64,000 bases of DNA, taken from contig NZ_CP023702.1 of the NCBI RefSeq assembly GCF_008704555.1, positions 6,362,001 through 6,426,000 of the forward strand, written 5' to 3'. The position numbers were made by a program, and so were the translations under genes. Positions 32,539 through 41,253 of the stretch are shown piece after piece. The notes under the pieces were generated by a model. That model saw only the letters and a program-made list of their open reading frames with translations, had not been told where the DNA came from and ran no database searches. This DNA is from Streptomyces nitrosporeus. GTDB taxonomy: Bacteria > Actinomycetota > Actinomycetes > Streptomycetales > Streptomycetaceae. How positions within the stretch are numbered: the first letter of the stretch is position 1; each line of letters opens with the position of its first letter.

Positions 32539-33948
32539 GTGGCAGACCGCACACCCCCGCTCCGTACCGAGGAACTGCGCGCGCTCGTCGCGGACGGCGG
32601 CATCGACACCGTCGTCCTCGCCTTCACCGACATGCAGGGCCGGCTCCAGGGCAAACGGTTCGCGGCCTCCTTCTTCCTGGAGGAGGTGCTCGACCACGGC
32701 ACGGAGGGCTGCGCCTACCTGCTCGCCGTCGACACGGACATGAACACCGTCGACGGGTTCGCGATGTCCTCCTGGTCCAACGGCTACGGCGACTTCGTCA
32801 TGCGCCCCGATCCGGCCACCCTGCGCCGTGTCCCCTGGCACGAGAAAACCGCCATGGTCATGGCCGACCTCACCTGGGAGGACGGCTCACCGGTCGCCGC
32901 CGCCCCCCGCCAGATCCTGAGGCGGCAGCTGGAACGGCTGGCGGTCCGCGGCCTCACCGCCCACGTCGGCACCGAGCTCGAGTTCCTCGTCTTCAAGGAC
33001 ACCTACGAACAGGCGTGGGAGAGCGACTACCGGGGCCTGACCCCCGCCAACCGGTACAACGTCGACTACTCCGTCCTCGGAACCGGCCGCGTCGAACCCC
33101 TGCTGCGCCGGATCCGCAACGAGATGGCGGGCGCCGGACTCACCGTCGAGTCCGCCAAGGGCGAGTGCAACCCCGGCCAGCACGAGATCGTCTTCCGCTA
33201 CGACGAGGCCCTCGTCACCTGCGACCAGCACGCCGTCTACAAGACCGGCGCCAAGGAGATCGCCGCCCAGGAAGGGGTGGCGCTCACCTTCATGGCCAAG
33301 TTCAACGAGCGCGAGGGCAACTCCTGCCACATCCACCTCTCGCTCCGCGACGACGGCGGCAGCGGCGGCGGCAGCAGTGGGGACGGAGGCAGCGGTGACG
33401 GCCGCGGCCGGAGCGTCATGGCGGACGGGACCGGCGGGATGTCCCCCCTCATGCGGCACTTCCTCGCCGGACAGCTCGCCGCCCTGCGCGACTTCTCCCT
33501 GCTGTACGCGCCCAACATCAACAGCTACAAACGCTTCCAGCCGGGCTCCTTCGCCCCGACGGCCGTCGCCTGGGGGCACGACAACCGCACCTGCGCCCTG
33601 CGGGTCGTCGGCCACGGCCCGTCCCTGCGCTTCGAGAACCGGCTGCCCGGCGGCGACGTCAACCCCTATCTCGCGGTCGCCGGTCTCGTCGCCGCCGGGC
33701 TGCACGGCATCGAGCACCGGCTGGAACCCCCCGAGGCGTGCGAGGGGAACGCCTACACCGCCGGATACGACCGGGTCCCCGGCACGCTCCGCGAGGCCGC
33801 CGGCCTGTGGGAGAAGAGCGAGGTGGCCCGGGAGGCCTTCGGCGACGAGGTCGTCGCCCACTACCGCAACATGGCCCGCGTCGAACTGGAGGCATTCGAC
33901 GCCGCGGTGACCGACTGGGAACGCCGGCGCTCCTTCGAACGCCTGTGA
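32539..33948 (+). CDS. glnA4: Glutamine synthetase-like gamma-glutamyl-amine synthetase (GlnA4-like)
   Basis: Glutamine synthetase fold (469 aa), but from the branch that glutamylates amines rather than ammonia. Conserved segments: LAFTDMQGRLQGKRF, VGTELEFLVFKD, ESAKGECNPGQHEIVFRYD, FNEREGNSCHIHLSL, YAPNINSYKRFQPGSFAPT, and RFENRLPGGDVNPYLA. Cluster order and enzyme type match S. coelicolor GlnA4 (SCO1613), reported as a gamma-glutamylethanolamide synthetase; this assignment is from context and memory. A Gly/Ser-rich insertion interrupts residues 271-291. GTG 32539 has GAGGAG before it. Aldehyde dehydrogenase and SDR genes follow. Confidence 0.85.
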   Translation: MADRTPPLRTEELRALVADGGIDTVVLAFTDMQGRLQGKRFAASFFLEEVLDHGTEGCAYLLAVDTDMNTVDGFAMSSWSNGYGDFVMRPDPATLRRVPWHEKTAMVMADLTWEDGSPVAAAPRQILRRQLERLAVRGLTAHVGTELEFLVFKDTYEQAWESDYRGLTPANRYNVDYSVLGTGRVEPLLRRIRNEMAGAGLTVESAKGECNPGQHEIVFRYDEALVTCDQHAVYKTGAKEIAAQEGVALTFMAKFNEREGNSCHIHLSLRDDGGSGGGSSGDGGSGDGRGRSVMADGTGGMSPLMRHFLAGQLAALRDFSLLYAPNINSYKRFQPGSFAPTAVAWGHDNRTCALRVVGHGPSLRFENRLPGGDVNPYLAVAGLVAAGLHGIEHRLEPPEACEGNAYTAGYDRVPGTLREAAGLWEKSEVAREAFGDEVVAHYRNMARVELEAFDAAVTDWERRRSFERL

Positions 33949-34093
33949 GGCGCCCTGCCCCCGCGGGGCTCCGCACCCCCGTCCGAGCCGCCCCGCCGGC
34001 ACGCCGGGAAGGACAGCGAAGACGCCTGCGGCCCCCCGGAGCCGGAACCCGCCCGCGACGCCCCCGCCCGACGGAAACCCTGTGAGGCAGCCC

Positions 34094-35458
34094 GTGACCC
34101 TTGAGCACCACGTACTGAACCCGGCGACCGGGGAGCACGTCGCCACCGTCCCCGCCACCACCGCCGCCGAGGTCCACACCGCCGTCCTCCGGGCCGCCGG
34201 GGCCCAGCGGACCTGGGCCGGCCTGTCGCCCGCCGACCGTGCCCGGCTGCTGCGCCGCTTCGCCGTACTCGTCGGCGAACACGGCGAACAGCTCGCCCGG
34301 CTGGAGGTCACCGAGGCGGGGCACACCCTGGGCAACGCCCGGTGGGAGGCGGCCAACGTCCGGGACCTGCTGGACTACGCGGCCGGGGGAGTGGAACGCC
34401 TGACGGGCCGGCAGATCCCGGTGCCCGGCGGTGTCGACCTCACCTTCCTCGAACCGATCGGTGTCGTCGGGGTGATCGCCCCCTGGAACTTCCCCATGCC
34501 GGTCGCCGCCTGGGGCTTCGCCCCCGCCCTCGCCGCGGGGAACGCCGTCCTCCTCAAACCCGCCGAGACCACCCCGCTCACCGCTCTGCGGCTGGCGGGC
34601 ATCGCCCTCGACGCCGGGCTGCCCGAGCACCTCTTCCAGGTACTGCCGGGGGCCGGTGACGTGACCGGCGCCGCTCTGGTGGAGCACCCCGGCGTAGGCA
34701 AGATCGTCTTCACCGGTTCGACCCGTGTGGGCAAGCGGATCATGGCGCGGTGCGCGGACCGGGTGAAACGGCTGACCCTCGAACTCGGCGGCAAGAGCCC
34801 CAACATCGTCTTCGCCGACGCCGACATCGAGACGGCCGCGGCCACCGCCCCCATGTCCTTCCTGGACAACGCGGGGCAGGACTGCTGCGCCCGCACCCGC
34901 ATCCTGGTCCAGCGGACGGTGTACGACCGGTTCCTCGCGCTGCTGGAACCCGCCGTGGCCGCGGTCACCGTCGGCGACCCCGCCGACGAGAAGACCCTGA
35001 TGGGCCCGCTGATCTCCGGCACCCAGCTGGAACGCGTCCGCGGCTACGTCCCCGAGGGCGCGGAGGCGATCCGGGGCAGCGCGCCGGACGGGCCCGGCTT
35101 CTGGTTCCCGCCGACCGTCCTCACCGGCGTGCGCCCCGACGCGCCCGTCGCCACCGAGGAGGTCTTCGGCCCGGTCGCCGTCGTCCTGCCCTTCGAGGAC
35201 GAGGCCGACGCCGTACGGCTGGCGAACGCCACCGACCACGGACTGGCCGGCTCCCTCTGGACCCGCGACGTCGGCCGCGCGCTCCGGGTCTCCCGGGCCG
35301 TCCGCGCCGGGAACCTCTCCGTCAACTCCCACTCCGCCGTCCGCTACTGGACACCGTTCGGCGGCTGCAAGCAGTCAGGACTGGGCCGCGAACTGGGGCC
35401 CGACGCCCTCGCGGCGTTCACCGAGACCAAGAACGTCTTCATCGGCACGGAGGACTGA
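34094..35458 (+). CDS. Aldehyde dehydrogenase family protein
   Basis: NAD(P)-dependent aldehyde dehydrogenase (454 aa). The oxyanion Asn is in VIAPWNFPMPVAAWG, the general-base Glu in LTLELGGKSPNIVFAD and the catalytic Cys in NAGQDCCARTRIL. I chose the GTG at 34094 because GAGG ends six bases before it; GTG 34082 would add four residues. In the pathway it would oxidise the aldehyde made from a gamma-glutamylated amine. The SDR gene follows after 6 bp, so the two are co-transcribed; 145 bp separate it from glnA4. Confidence 0.88.
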   Translation: MTLEHHVLNPATGEHVATVPATTAAEVHTAVLRAAGAQRTWAGLSPADRARLLRRFAVLVGEHGEQLARLEVTEAGHTLGNARWEAANVRDLLDYAAGGVERLTGRQIPVPGGVDLTFLEPIGVVGVIAPWNFPMPVAAWGFAPALAAGNAVLLKPAETTPLTALRLAGIALDAGLPEHLFQVLPGAGDVTGAALVEHPGVGKIVFTGSTRVGKRIMARCADRVKRLTLELGGKSPNIVFADADIETAAATAPMSFLDNAGQDCCARTRILVQRTVYDRFLALLEPAVAAVTVGDPADEKTLMGPLISGTQLERVRGYVPEGAEAIRGSAPDGPGFWFPPTVLTGVRPDAPVATEEVFGPVAVVLPFEDEADAVRLANATDHGLAGSLWTRDVGRALRVSRAVRAGNLSVNSHSAVRYWTPFGGCKQSGLGRELGPDALAAFTETKNVFIGTED

Positions 35459-35464
35459 GCACCC

Positions 35465-36289
35465 ATGAGCACCGACCCGAACCCCGCGTCCCCCGCCCCC
35501 GGCTCCCCGAGCGCCCCGGCCGTCTGCCGCCGCCTGGTGGGACGTACCGCCGTCGTCACCGGAGCGGGCAGCGGCATCGGCCTGGCGACCGTCCGCCGGC
35601 TCGCGTCCGAAGGCGCCCGGGTCGTCTGCGCCGACATCGACCGGGAGACCGGCGCCGCCGCCGCGGAGGAGGCGGGCGGCGTCTTCGTCCCCACCGACGT
35701 CACCGACCCCGGCCAGGTCGAGGCGCTCTACGCGACCGCGTACGACACCTACGGCAGCGTCGACGTCGCCTTCAACAACGCGGGCATCTCCCCGCCCGAC
35801 GACGACTCCATCCTCACCACCGGGCTGGAGGCGTGGAAACGCGTCCAGGACGTCAACCTCACCTCCGTCTACCTCTGCTGCAAGGCCGTCCTGCCCTACA
35901 TGCGGCGCCAGGGCCGCGGCTCGATCATCAACACCGCCTCCTTCGTCGCCAGGATGGGCGCGGCCACCTCCCAGATCTCCTACACCGCCTCCAAGGGCGG
36001 GGTGCTCGCCCTCTCCCGTGAACTGGGCGTGCAGTTCGCCCGCGAGGGCATCCGCGTCAACGCCCTCTGCCCGGGGCCGGTCGACACCCCGCTGCTGCGG
36101 GAACTGTTCGCCGCGGACCCGGAACGCGCCGCCCGGAGGCTGGTCCACATCCCGCTGGGCAGGTTCGCCCGGGCCACGGAGATCGCCGCCGCGGTGGCCT
36201 TCCTGGCCAGCGACGACTCCTCCTTCGTCAACGCCACGGACTTCCTCGTGGACGGCGGGATCGCGGGGGCCTACGTGACCCCGCTGTAG
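35465..36289 (+). CDS. Short-chain dehydrogenase/reductase
   Basis: Classical SDR of 274 aa. The nucleotide-binding motif is TGAGSGIGLATV, with VCADIDRETG next, suggesting NAD(H). Active-site residues are Asn (NNAGIS), Ser (INTASF), and Tyr/Lys in SYTASKGGVLALSREL. The end carries VDGGIAGAYV, the usual C-terminus. ATG at 35465, 6 bp after the aldehyde dehydrogenase stop. It probably oxidises a hydroxyl intermediate in the same route, such as gamma-glutamyl-ethanolamide; the substrate is inferred only from the neighbours. Confidence 0.87.
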   Translation: MSTDPNPASPAPGSPSAPAVCRRLVGRTAVVTGAGSGIGLATVRRLASEGARVVCADIDRETGAAAAEEAGGVFVPTDVTDPGQVEALYATAYDTYGSVDVAFNNAGISPPDDDSILTTGLEAWKRVQDVNLTSVYLCCKAVLPYMRRQGRGSIINTASFVARMGAATSQISYTASKGGVLALSRELGVQFAREGIRVNALCPGPVDTPLLRELFAADPERAARRLVHIPLGRFARATEIAAAVAFLASDDSSFVNATDFLVDGGIAGAYVTPL

Positions 36290-36321
36290 GCGTACGTGCC
36301 GGGGCGCGGGGGGCCGCGAGG

Positions 36322-37524
36322 TCAGAGGAACGTGCGGCCCTCACCGCGGTACGTCGGCACGGCCGCCGTGACCCGGTCGCCCTCGATCAGCCGCAACGTG
36401 TCGAAACGCTCGCACAGCTCACCGGCCTTGGCGTGCCGGAACCACACCTTGTCCCCGATCAGCAGGTCGTCGGCGGGGGAGCCGAGCAGCGGGGTCTGCA
36501 CCTCGCCCGGCCCCTCCATCGGGTCGTACCGCAGCCCCTCGGGGAGGTAGGGGACCGGGAGCCGGTCCGCGCCCGCCGCGCCCGAAGCCGGGTAACCGCC
36601 GCCCAGCACCGTCACCACCCCCACGCCCGGCCTGCGGACCACCGGCTGGGCGAACAGCGCGGCCGGACGGCCGGTGAACGAGGTGTAGTTGTCGAAGAGG
36701 CGCGGGACGTACAGCCCCGACCCGGCGGCGATCTCCGTCACCGCGGCCTCCGCGGCCGTGTGCTGCACACTGCCCGTCCCGCCGCCGTTCACGAACTCCA
36801 GGTCCGGGGCCACCGCCCGCACCGCCCGCACCACCTCCGCGCGCCGCGCCACCAGCTCCCGGCGGGCGGTCGCCTGCATCAGACGTACGGCCCGCGAGCG
36901 CAGCGGGTGCCCCGCCACCGAGTCGCCGACCCCGGCCACATGGCCTTCGTACGCCATCAGCCCGACCAGCCGGAACCCCGGCCTGCGGACCACCGAGCGG
37001 GCCAGCTCCGCCAACTGCGCCGGGGTGCGCAGCGGGGAGCGCAGGGCACCGACCCGCACCCGGCCGCCCAGCAGCCGCAGCGAGGTGTCCAGCTCCAGGC
37101 AGACCCGGATCTCCTCGCGCCCGCCGGCCCGTGCGGCGTCGATCAGCTCCAGCTGCGCCGGGTCGTCCACCATCACGGTCACGGCCGCCGCCTGCTTCGG
37201 ATCGGCCGCCAGTTCGGCGTACGCGGCCCGGTCGGCGGACGGATAGGCGAGCAGCACGTCGTCGAAACCGGAACGGGCCAGCCAGAGCGACTCCGCCAGC
37301 GTGAACGACATGATCCCGGCGAACCCCTCGCGGGCCAGCACCCGTTCGAGCAGCGCCCGGCAGCGCACCGACTTGCTCGCCACCCGCACGGGCTTCCCGC
37401 CCGCACGCCGCACCAGGTCGTCGGCGTTGGCGTCGAAGGCGTCCAGGTCGACGACGGCGAGGGGTGCTTCGAGGTGGGCGGTGGCCCGGTCGTAACGGGT
37501 CCGGTCAGAGGTACGGGCAGCCAT
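36322..37524 (-). CDS. PLP-dependent amino acid deaminase/aldolase (alanine racemase-like fold)
   Basis: Fold type III PLP enzyme of 400 aa. LAVVDLDAFDANADDLVRRA with RVASKSVRC carries the PLP-binding Lys. Conserved segments LVGLMAYEGHVAGVGD, FVNGGGTGSVQ and VTVLGGGYPASG follow, and a C-terminal D-serine dehydratase-like domain ends with IGDKVWFRHAKAGELCERFD. Members include D-threonine aldolase and D-serine dehydratase. ATG 37524 lacks a clear ribosome site. Converges with the SDR gene and diverges from the proline-rich gene. Confidence 0.85.
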   Translation of the reverse strand: MAARTSDRTRYDRATAHLEAPLAVVDLDAFDANADDLVRRAGGKPVRVASKSVRCRALLERVLAREGFAGIMSFTLAESLWLARSGFDDVLLAYPSADRAAYAELAADPKQAAAVTVMVDDPAQLELIDAARAGGREEIRVCLELDTSLRLLGGRVRVGALRSPLRTPAQLAELARSVVRRPGFRLVGLMAYEGHVAGVGDSVAGHPLRSRAVRLMQATARRELVARRAEVVRAVRAVAPDLEFVNGGGTGSVQHTAAEAAVTEIAAGSGLYVPRLFDNYTSFTGRPAALFAQPVVRRPGVGVVTVLGGGYPASGAAGADRLPVPYLPEGLRYDPMEGPGEVQTPLLGSPADDLLIGDKVWFRHAKAGELCERFDTLRLIEGDRVTAAVPTYRGEGRTFL

Positions 37525-37715
37525 GGCCGCAGCTTGCCAGACAGTCGTACCCATGGGTAGGGGATGTTCGGCGCAGAACACCCCGCTCCCTCCGTCCCGT
37601 GCCCACGGGGAGCCGCGCACCCCGTAGAGTGACGGTCAGGCGGTTGACCGACCACCCTGTCCGGGACGGCGTGACGCCGGCGGTACGGGGACGTGAACGT
37701 GAACCAGGGGGCGGG

Positions 37716-39098
37716 ATGAGTACCGAGGCGCAGCACGCTCCGGTGCCGCCCCGGCCGGTCTCCCCTCCGCCCGCCGCCCCGCCGACGGCCCCGCCACCCG
37801 TCCCGCCCCGCGCCCCCGCACCCCCGTCGGCTCCCGCGCCCGGCCGGGTTCCCGCATTCCCGCAGGCCCCTGCGCCCGGCCGGACGCCCGCGCCCGTTCC
37901 GGGGCCGGGGCCCGTGTCCGGTGGGGCACCCGCTCCGGCGTCCCCGCAGGCCCCTGTGCCTCAGCAGGCCCCCGTGCCTCCGCAGACCCCCGTAGCTCCA
38001 CAGACCCCTGCACCTCCGCAGCCTCCCGTGCCCGGTCAGGCTCCCGCTCCTGTGTGCCCGCCCCCGCCCCCGCCCGTGGAGACGACCGCCAGGCTGCGCC
38101 CTGTGCCGACGGCACCGCCCGCCTCCCCGGTACCGCCCGCCTCCCAGGCTCCTCCGGCCCCCTCCGCCCGGACCGCCCCGGTTCCGCCGCCGCCCGAGCC
38201 GACCCGGCGCAGACCAGTCGGCGCGGTGGACCTCACCCCGCGCCCCGGCGCCCTCCCCCCGCTGCCCGGTCCCGGCATGTACACGCAGGCGTACGCCGAG
38301 ACCCCCGCCGAGACGACCACACGGCTGCGTCCCGTACCCGCCCGGACCCCGGCCAGGGCCGCCGTGGCCGCCGTCTGCGCCGTGCTGGGCCTCGGGCTGA
38401 CCGGCGGTGCCGCCGCCGGGACCTGGCTCACCGGGGGTCCGGCGGACGGGCCCCGGACGGACGACGCGTACACCGTCGGCCGGTCCGTCTGGCACAGCGT
38501 CCCCGTCGACACGCTCTTCCCCCGCACCCTCAAGGGCGACGGCGCCGGACCGGGCGCCACCGACCGCACCTGGACCCGGGTCGCGGTCGCCGCCGACAGC
38601 GGCTGCGCGGCCGGCCTGGACCCCCTGCTCCTGAAGACGCTCCGGCCGGTCGGCTGCGAACGCCTGGTGCGGGCCACCTACACCGACGCCACCCGCAGCA
38701 GCGTCACCACCGTGGGACTCGTCTTCACCGAGGCCGACGCCGAGGCCATGAGCGCGCTCGGCACCCGCTTCACCGGCCAGCGTCTCGCCGAACGCGCGGA
38801 CCTGATGCCCCGTACGTACCCGGTGAAGGGGACCGTCGCCGCCGGGTTCGGCGACGACCAGCGCGCCAGCTGGACCGTCCGTGTGCTGACCGAGGCACCC
38901 GTCGTGGTGTTCTCCGTCTCCGGCTTCGCCGACGGCCGCGCCGTCGCCGAGCCCCAGCCCGCCGCCGGGGCGACGGAGGCCGGGGCCACCACCGCCCCCG
39001 CCGAGGCGGGCCTCGGCCACGAGGCGAAGGGCATCGCCGACCGCGTGGAGCGCGCGCTGCGCAGGACGATCACCGACCTCACGGAGAAGCCGGAATGA
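37716..39098 (+). CDS. Proline-rich single-span membrane protein
   Basis: Protein of 460 aa of unknown function. Residues 8-190 are extremely rich in Pro, Ala and Val (PPVPPRAPAPPSAP-type), an extended cytoplasmic arm. One membrane helix lies near 215-240 (AAVAAVCAVLGLGLTGGAAA). The outer domain has two Cys (SGCAAGLD and VGCERLV) that could form a disulfide, and an acidic/Ala-rich segment near 400-430. ATG 37716 follows AGGGGGCGGG. Its TGA overlaps the ATG of the mycosin-like protease gene (ATGA), so the two products are probably made together. Confidence 0.85.
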   Translation: MSTEAQHAPVPPRPVSPPPAAPPTAPPPVPPRAPAPPSAPAPGRVPAFPQAPAPGRTPAPVPGPGPVSGGAPAPASPQAPVPQQAPVPPQTPVAPQTPAPPQPPVPGQAPAPVCPPPPPPVETTARLRPVPTAPPASPVPPASQAPPAPSARTAPVPPPPEPTRRRPVGAVDLTPRPGALPPLPGPGMYTQAYAETPAETTTRLRPVPARTPARAAVAAVCAVLGLGLTGGAAAGTWLTGGPADGPRTDDAYTVGRSVWHSVPVDTLFPRTLKGDGAGPGATDRTWTRVAVAADSGCAAGLDPLLLKTLRPVGCERLVRATYTDATRSSVTTVGLVFTEADAEAMSALGTRFTGQRLAERADLMPRTYPVKGTVAAGFGDDQRASWTVRVLTEAPVVVFSVSGFADGRAVAEPQPAAGATEAGATTAPAEAGLGHEAKGIADRVERALRRTITDLTEKPE

Positions 39099-40333
39099 CC
39101 CGTCCCAGCCGGCCGCGCGCGCTCGCCGCGGTGGTCACCGCCACCGCGTTCGCCCTGCTGCCCGCCGTACCCGCGCAGGCCGACGCCATCCGGGCCCAGG
39201 AATGGGGACGCCAGGCCCTGCACACCGACGAGGCATGGCGGACCACCAAGGGCGAGGGCATCACCGTCGCCGTCCTGGACACCGGGGTCGACGGAAGCCA
39301 CCCCGACCTGGAGGGCCAGGTCCTGTCCGGCAAGGACTTCATAGGCTTCGGTGCCACGCGGGGCGACGCGTCATGGGCCCTGCACGGCACCGCCATGGCC
39401 GGCATCATCGCGGGCCACGGCCACGGGCCGGACCGCGGTGACGGTGTGCTCGGGGTCGCCCCGGAGGCGAAGATCCTGCCGGGACGGGTGATCCTCGAAT
39501 CCACCGACCCCTCCCGCGGCAAGGCCCGCGAGTCACGCGGCACCGCCCTCGCCGACGGCATCCGCTGGGCCACCGACCAGGGCGCCGACGTCATCAACCT
39601 CTCCCTCGGCGACGACAGCAAGTCGGCCCACCCCGACCCGAGCGAGGACTCCGCCGTCCAGTACGCCCTGGGCAAGGGCGTCTCCGTGGTCGCCTCCGCC
39701 GGCAACAGCGGGGACAAGGGCGACCGCCCCTCCTACCCGGCGGCCTACCCCGGGGTGATCGCCGTCACCGCCGTCGACCGGTACGGCACACACGCGTCCT
39801 TCTCCACCCGCCGCTGGTACGCCACCGTCAGCGCCCCCGGGGTGGACATCGTCGTCGCCAACCCCGACCAGCACTACTACATGGAGTGGGGCACCTCGGC
39901 GGCCGCCGCCTTCGTCTCCGGGGCGGTCGCCCTCGTCCGCGCCGCCCACCCCGGCCTGTCGCCCGCCCAGATCAAGAAGCTCCTCGCCGACACCGCCCGC
40001 GACGCCCCGGAGGGCGGCCGGGACGACGCCCGCGGTCACGGGACGGCCGACCCCGCCGCCGCGATCGAGGCCGGGGCGGAGCTGCGCCCGGAAGGGGCGG
40101 CGGAGAAGCCGTCCCGGTCCGGCTACCGGGGGCAGTACTTCGGGCCGGGCCCCGCCCCGGCGCGGGACGACGACGGGCCCGCCGCCTGGCTCGCCCCGGC
40201 CGCGGGCGGCGCCGGCGTGGTACTGCTGGCCGTCGCCGTGGTGCTGTGGCGCACCAGGACCACGTCAGGGACCGGGCCGGGCGCACCCGCCACACCCGGT
40301 ACCGGCCTCCCGGGCTTCCCCGGCCGCCGCTGA
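39095..40333 (+). CDS. Mycosin-like subtilisin protease (S8)
   Basis: Membrane-anchored serine protease of 412 aa. Signal peptide (residues 1-30), S8 domain with Asp62 (VAVLDTGVDG), His97 (WALHGTAMAG), Asn204 (SAGNSGD) and Ser268 (EWGTSAAAA), then a C-terminal helix at about 363-383 (GGAGVVLLAVAVVLW). The Pro usually following the catalytic Ser motif (GTSxAAP) is Ala here. MycP proteins serve type VII secretion in actinobacteria, but no ESX genes are present nearby. It is translationally coupled to the proline-rich membrane protein, a likely partner or substrate (inference). Confidence 0.9.
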   Translation: MTRPSRPRALAAVVTATAFALLPAVPAQADAIRAQEWGRQALHTDEAWRTTKGEGITVAVLDTGVDGSHPDLEGQVLSGKDFIGFGATRGDASWALHGTAMAGIIAGHGHGPDRGDGVLGVAPEAKILPGRVILESTDPSRGKARESRGTALADGIRWATDQGADVINLSLGDDSKSAHPDPSEDSAVQYALGKGVSVVASAGNSGDKGDRPSYPAAYPGVIAVTAVDRYGTHASFSTRRWYATVSAPGVDIVVANPDQHYYMEWGTSAAAAFVSGAVALVRAAHPGLSPAQIKKLLADTARDAPEGGRDDARGHGTADPAAAIEAGAELRPEGAAEKPSRSGYRGQYFGPGPAPARDDDGPAAWLAPAAGGAGVVLLAVAVVLWRTRTTSGTGPGAPATPGTGLPGFPGRR

Positions 40334-40395
40334 GCCCGCCCCGGGAGACCCGACCTGTCGACGGGCCGGGAGAGCCGACCCACTACGCTCGTCCC

Positions 40396-41160
40396 GTGGC
40401 GCTCAAGAACATCCCTGACCCCGGCTTCTCCGACGACGACGGCTCGGCCGCCCCCGCACTCACGGCCGCGCTGGCCGCCTGGTCCCAGGACCGGACAGCC
40501 GTCGGCCCGGTCCTCACCGCACTCCGGGACGCCCGGCTGCTCGTCCCGGTCGTCGCCGTCCTCGGCGAGGTCGAGGAGGGGGACGGAACCCCGGCGGAGG
40601 ACGGGAACGCGCGGCGGGGGAGCGGGCTGCGCCGCGAGAAGACCAGCGACATGGCGGTGCCCACCCTGCAGGCCGGGGACCGGCGCGCGCTGCCCGCCTT
40701 CACCTCCACCGCCTCGCTGGCCCTCTGGGACCCCCAGGCCAGGCCCGTCGCCGTACCCCTGCACCAGGCACTCCAGGCCGCCGCGCACGAGAAGGCCGAC
40801 ACCCTGGTGCTCGACCTGGCCGGGCCCGTCGCCTTCGAGCTGACCGGCCCCGCGCTGCTCGCGCTGGCCGAGAACCGCACCAGCACCGACCCGCTGGACG
40901 ACCCGCTGGTGGTCGCCGCCGTACGGGAGGCCGCCGCCGCCGAACCGGCGGTGCTGCGCGCCCACCTCGGCCCCGGCCGGGCCGACGGCACCCTGGCGCT
41001 GGTCCTCGCCCCCGACGCGGTGGTGGCCGAGGCGGCCCGGCGCGTCGCCGAGGCCCTGGCGTCCAGCGAGGTCCTGCGCGCCCGCCTGGTACGCGGCCTC
41101 GACCTGGCCGTGCTCCCGTCCGGTGCCGAGGCCCCGGGCGAGCCGCTGTTCAGCCGCTGA
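40396..41160 (+). CDS. SseB-family protein
   Basis: Protein of 254 aa with an SseB N-terminal domain (AAWSQDRTAVGPVLTALRDA, LLVPVVAVLGEVEEGDG, TSDMAVPTLQAGDRRALPAF, TSTASLALW). The C-terminal half resembles the second SseB domain. GTG 40396 lies 6 bases after TACGCT, so the message may be leaderless. It lies just after the mycosin gene; related genes in actinobacteria also lie near type VII secretion genes, but the role is unclear. Confidence 0.8.
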   Translation: MALKNIPDPGFSDDDGSAAPALTAALAAWSQDRTAVGPVLTALRDARLLVPVVAVLGEVEEGDGTPAEDGNARRGSGLRREKTSDMAVPTLQAGDRRALPAFTSTASLALWDPQARPVAVPLHQALQAAAHEKADTLVLDLAGPVAFELTGPALLALAENRTSTDPLDDPLVVAAVREAAAAEPAVLRAHLGPGRADGTLALVLAPDAVVAEAARRVAEALASSEVLRARLVRGLDLAVLPSGAEAPGEPLFSR

Positions 41161-41253
41161 GCCGGACTTCCCCGGGCCGCGCGCTCACCCGTCCGCCACG
41201 GTGCGCGGCTCGGGCGGGCCGCGGGGCGGGGGCCGCTGGTGCAGACTGGGCCC

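Noticed and set aside
32539..33948. Ordinary nitrogen-assimilating glutamine synthetase
   Set aside because: The neighbours (PuuD-like hydrolase, aldehyde dehydrogenase, SDR, GntR regulator) and the sequence type suit an amine gamma-glutamylation enzyme instead.
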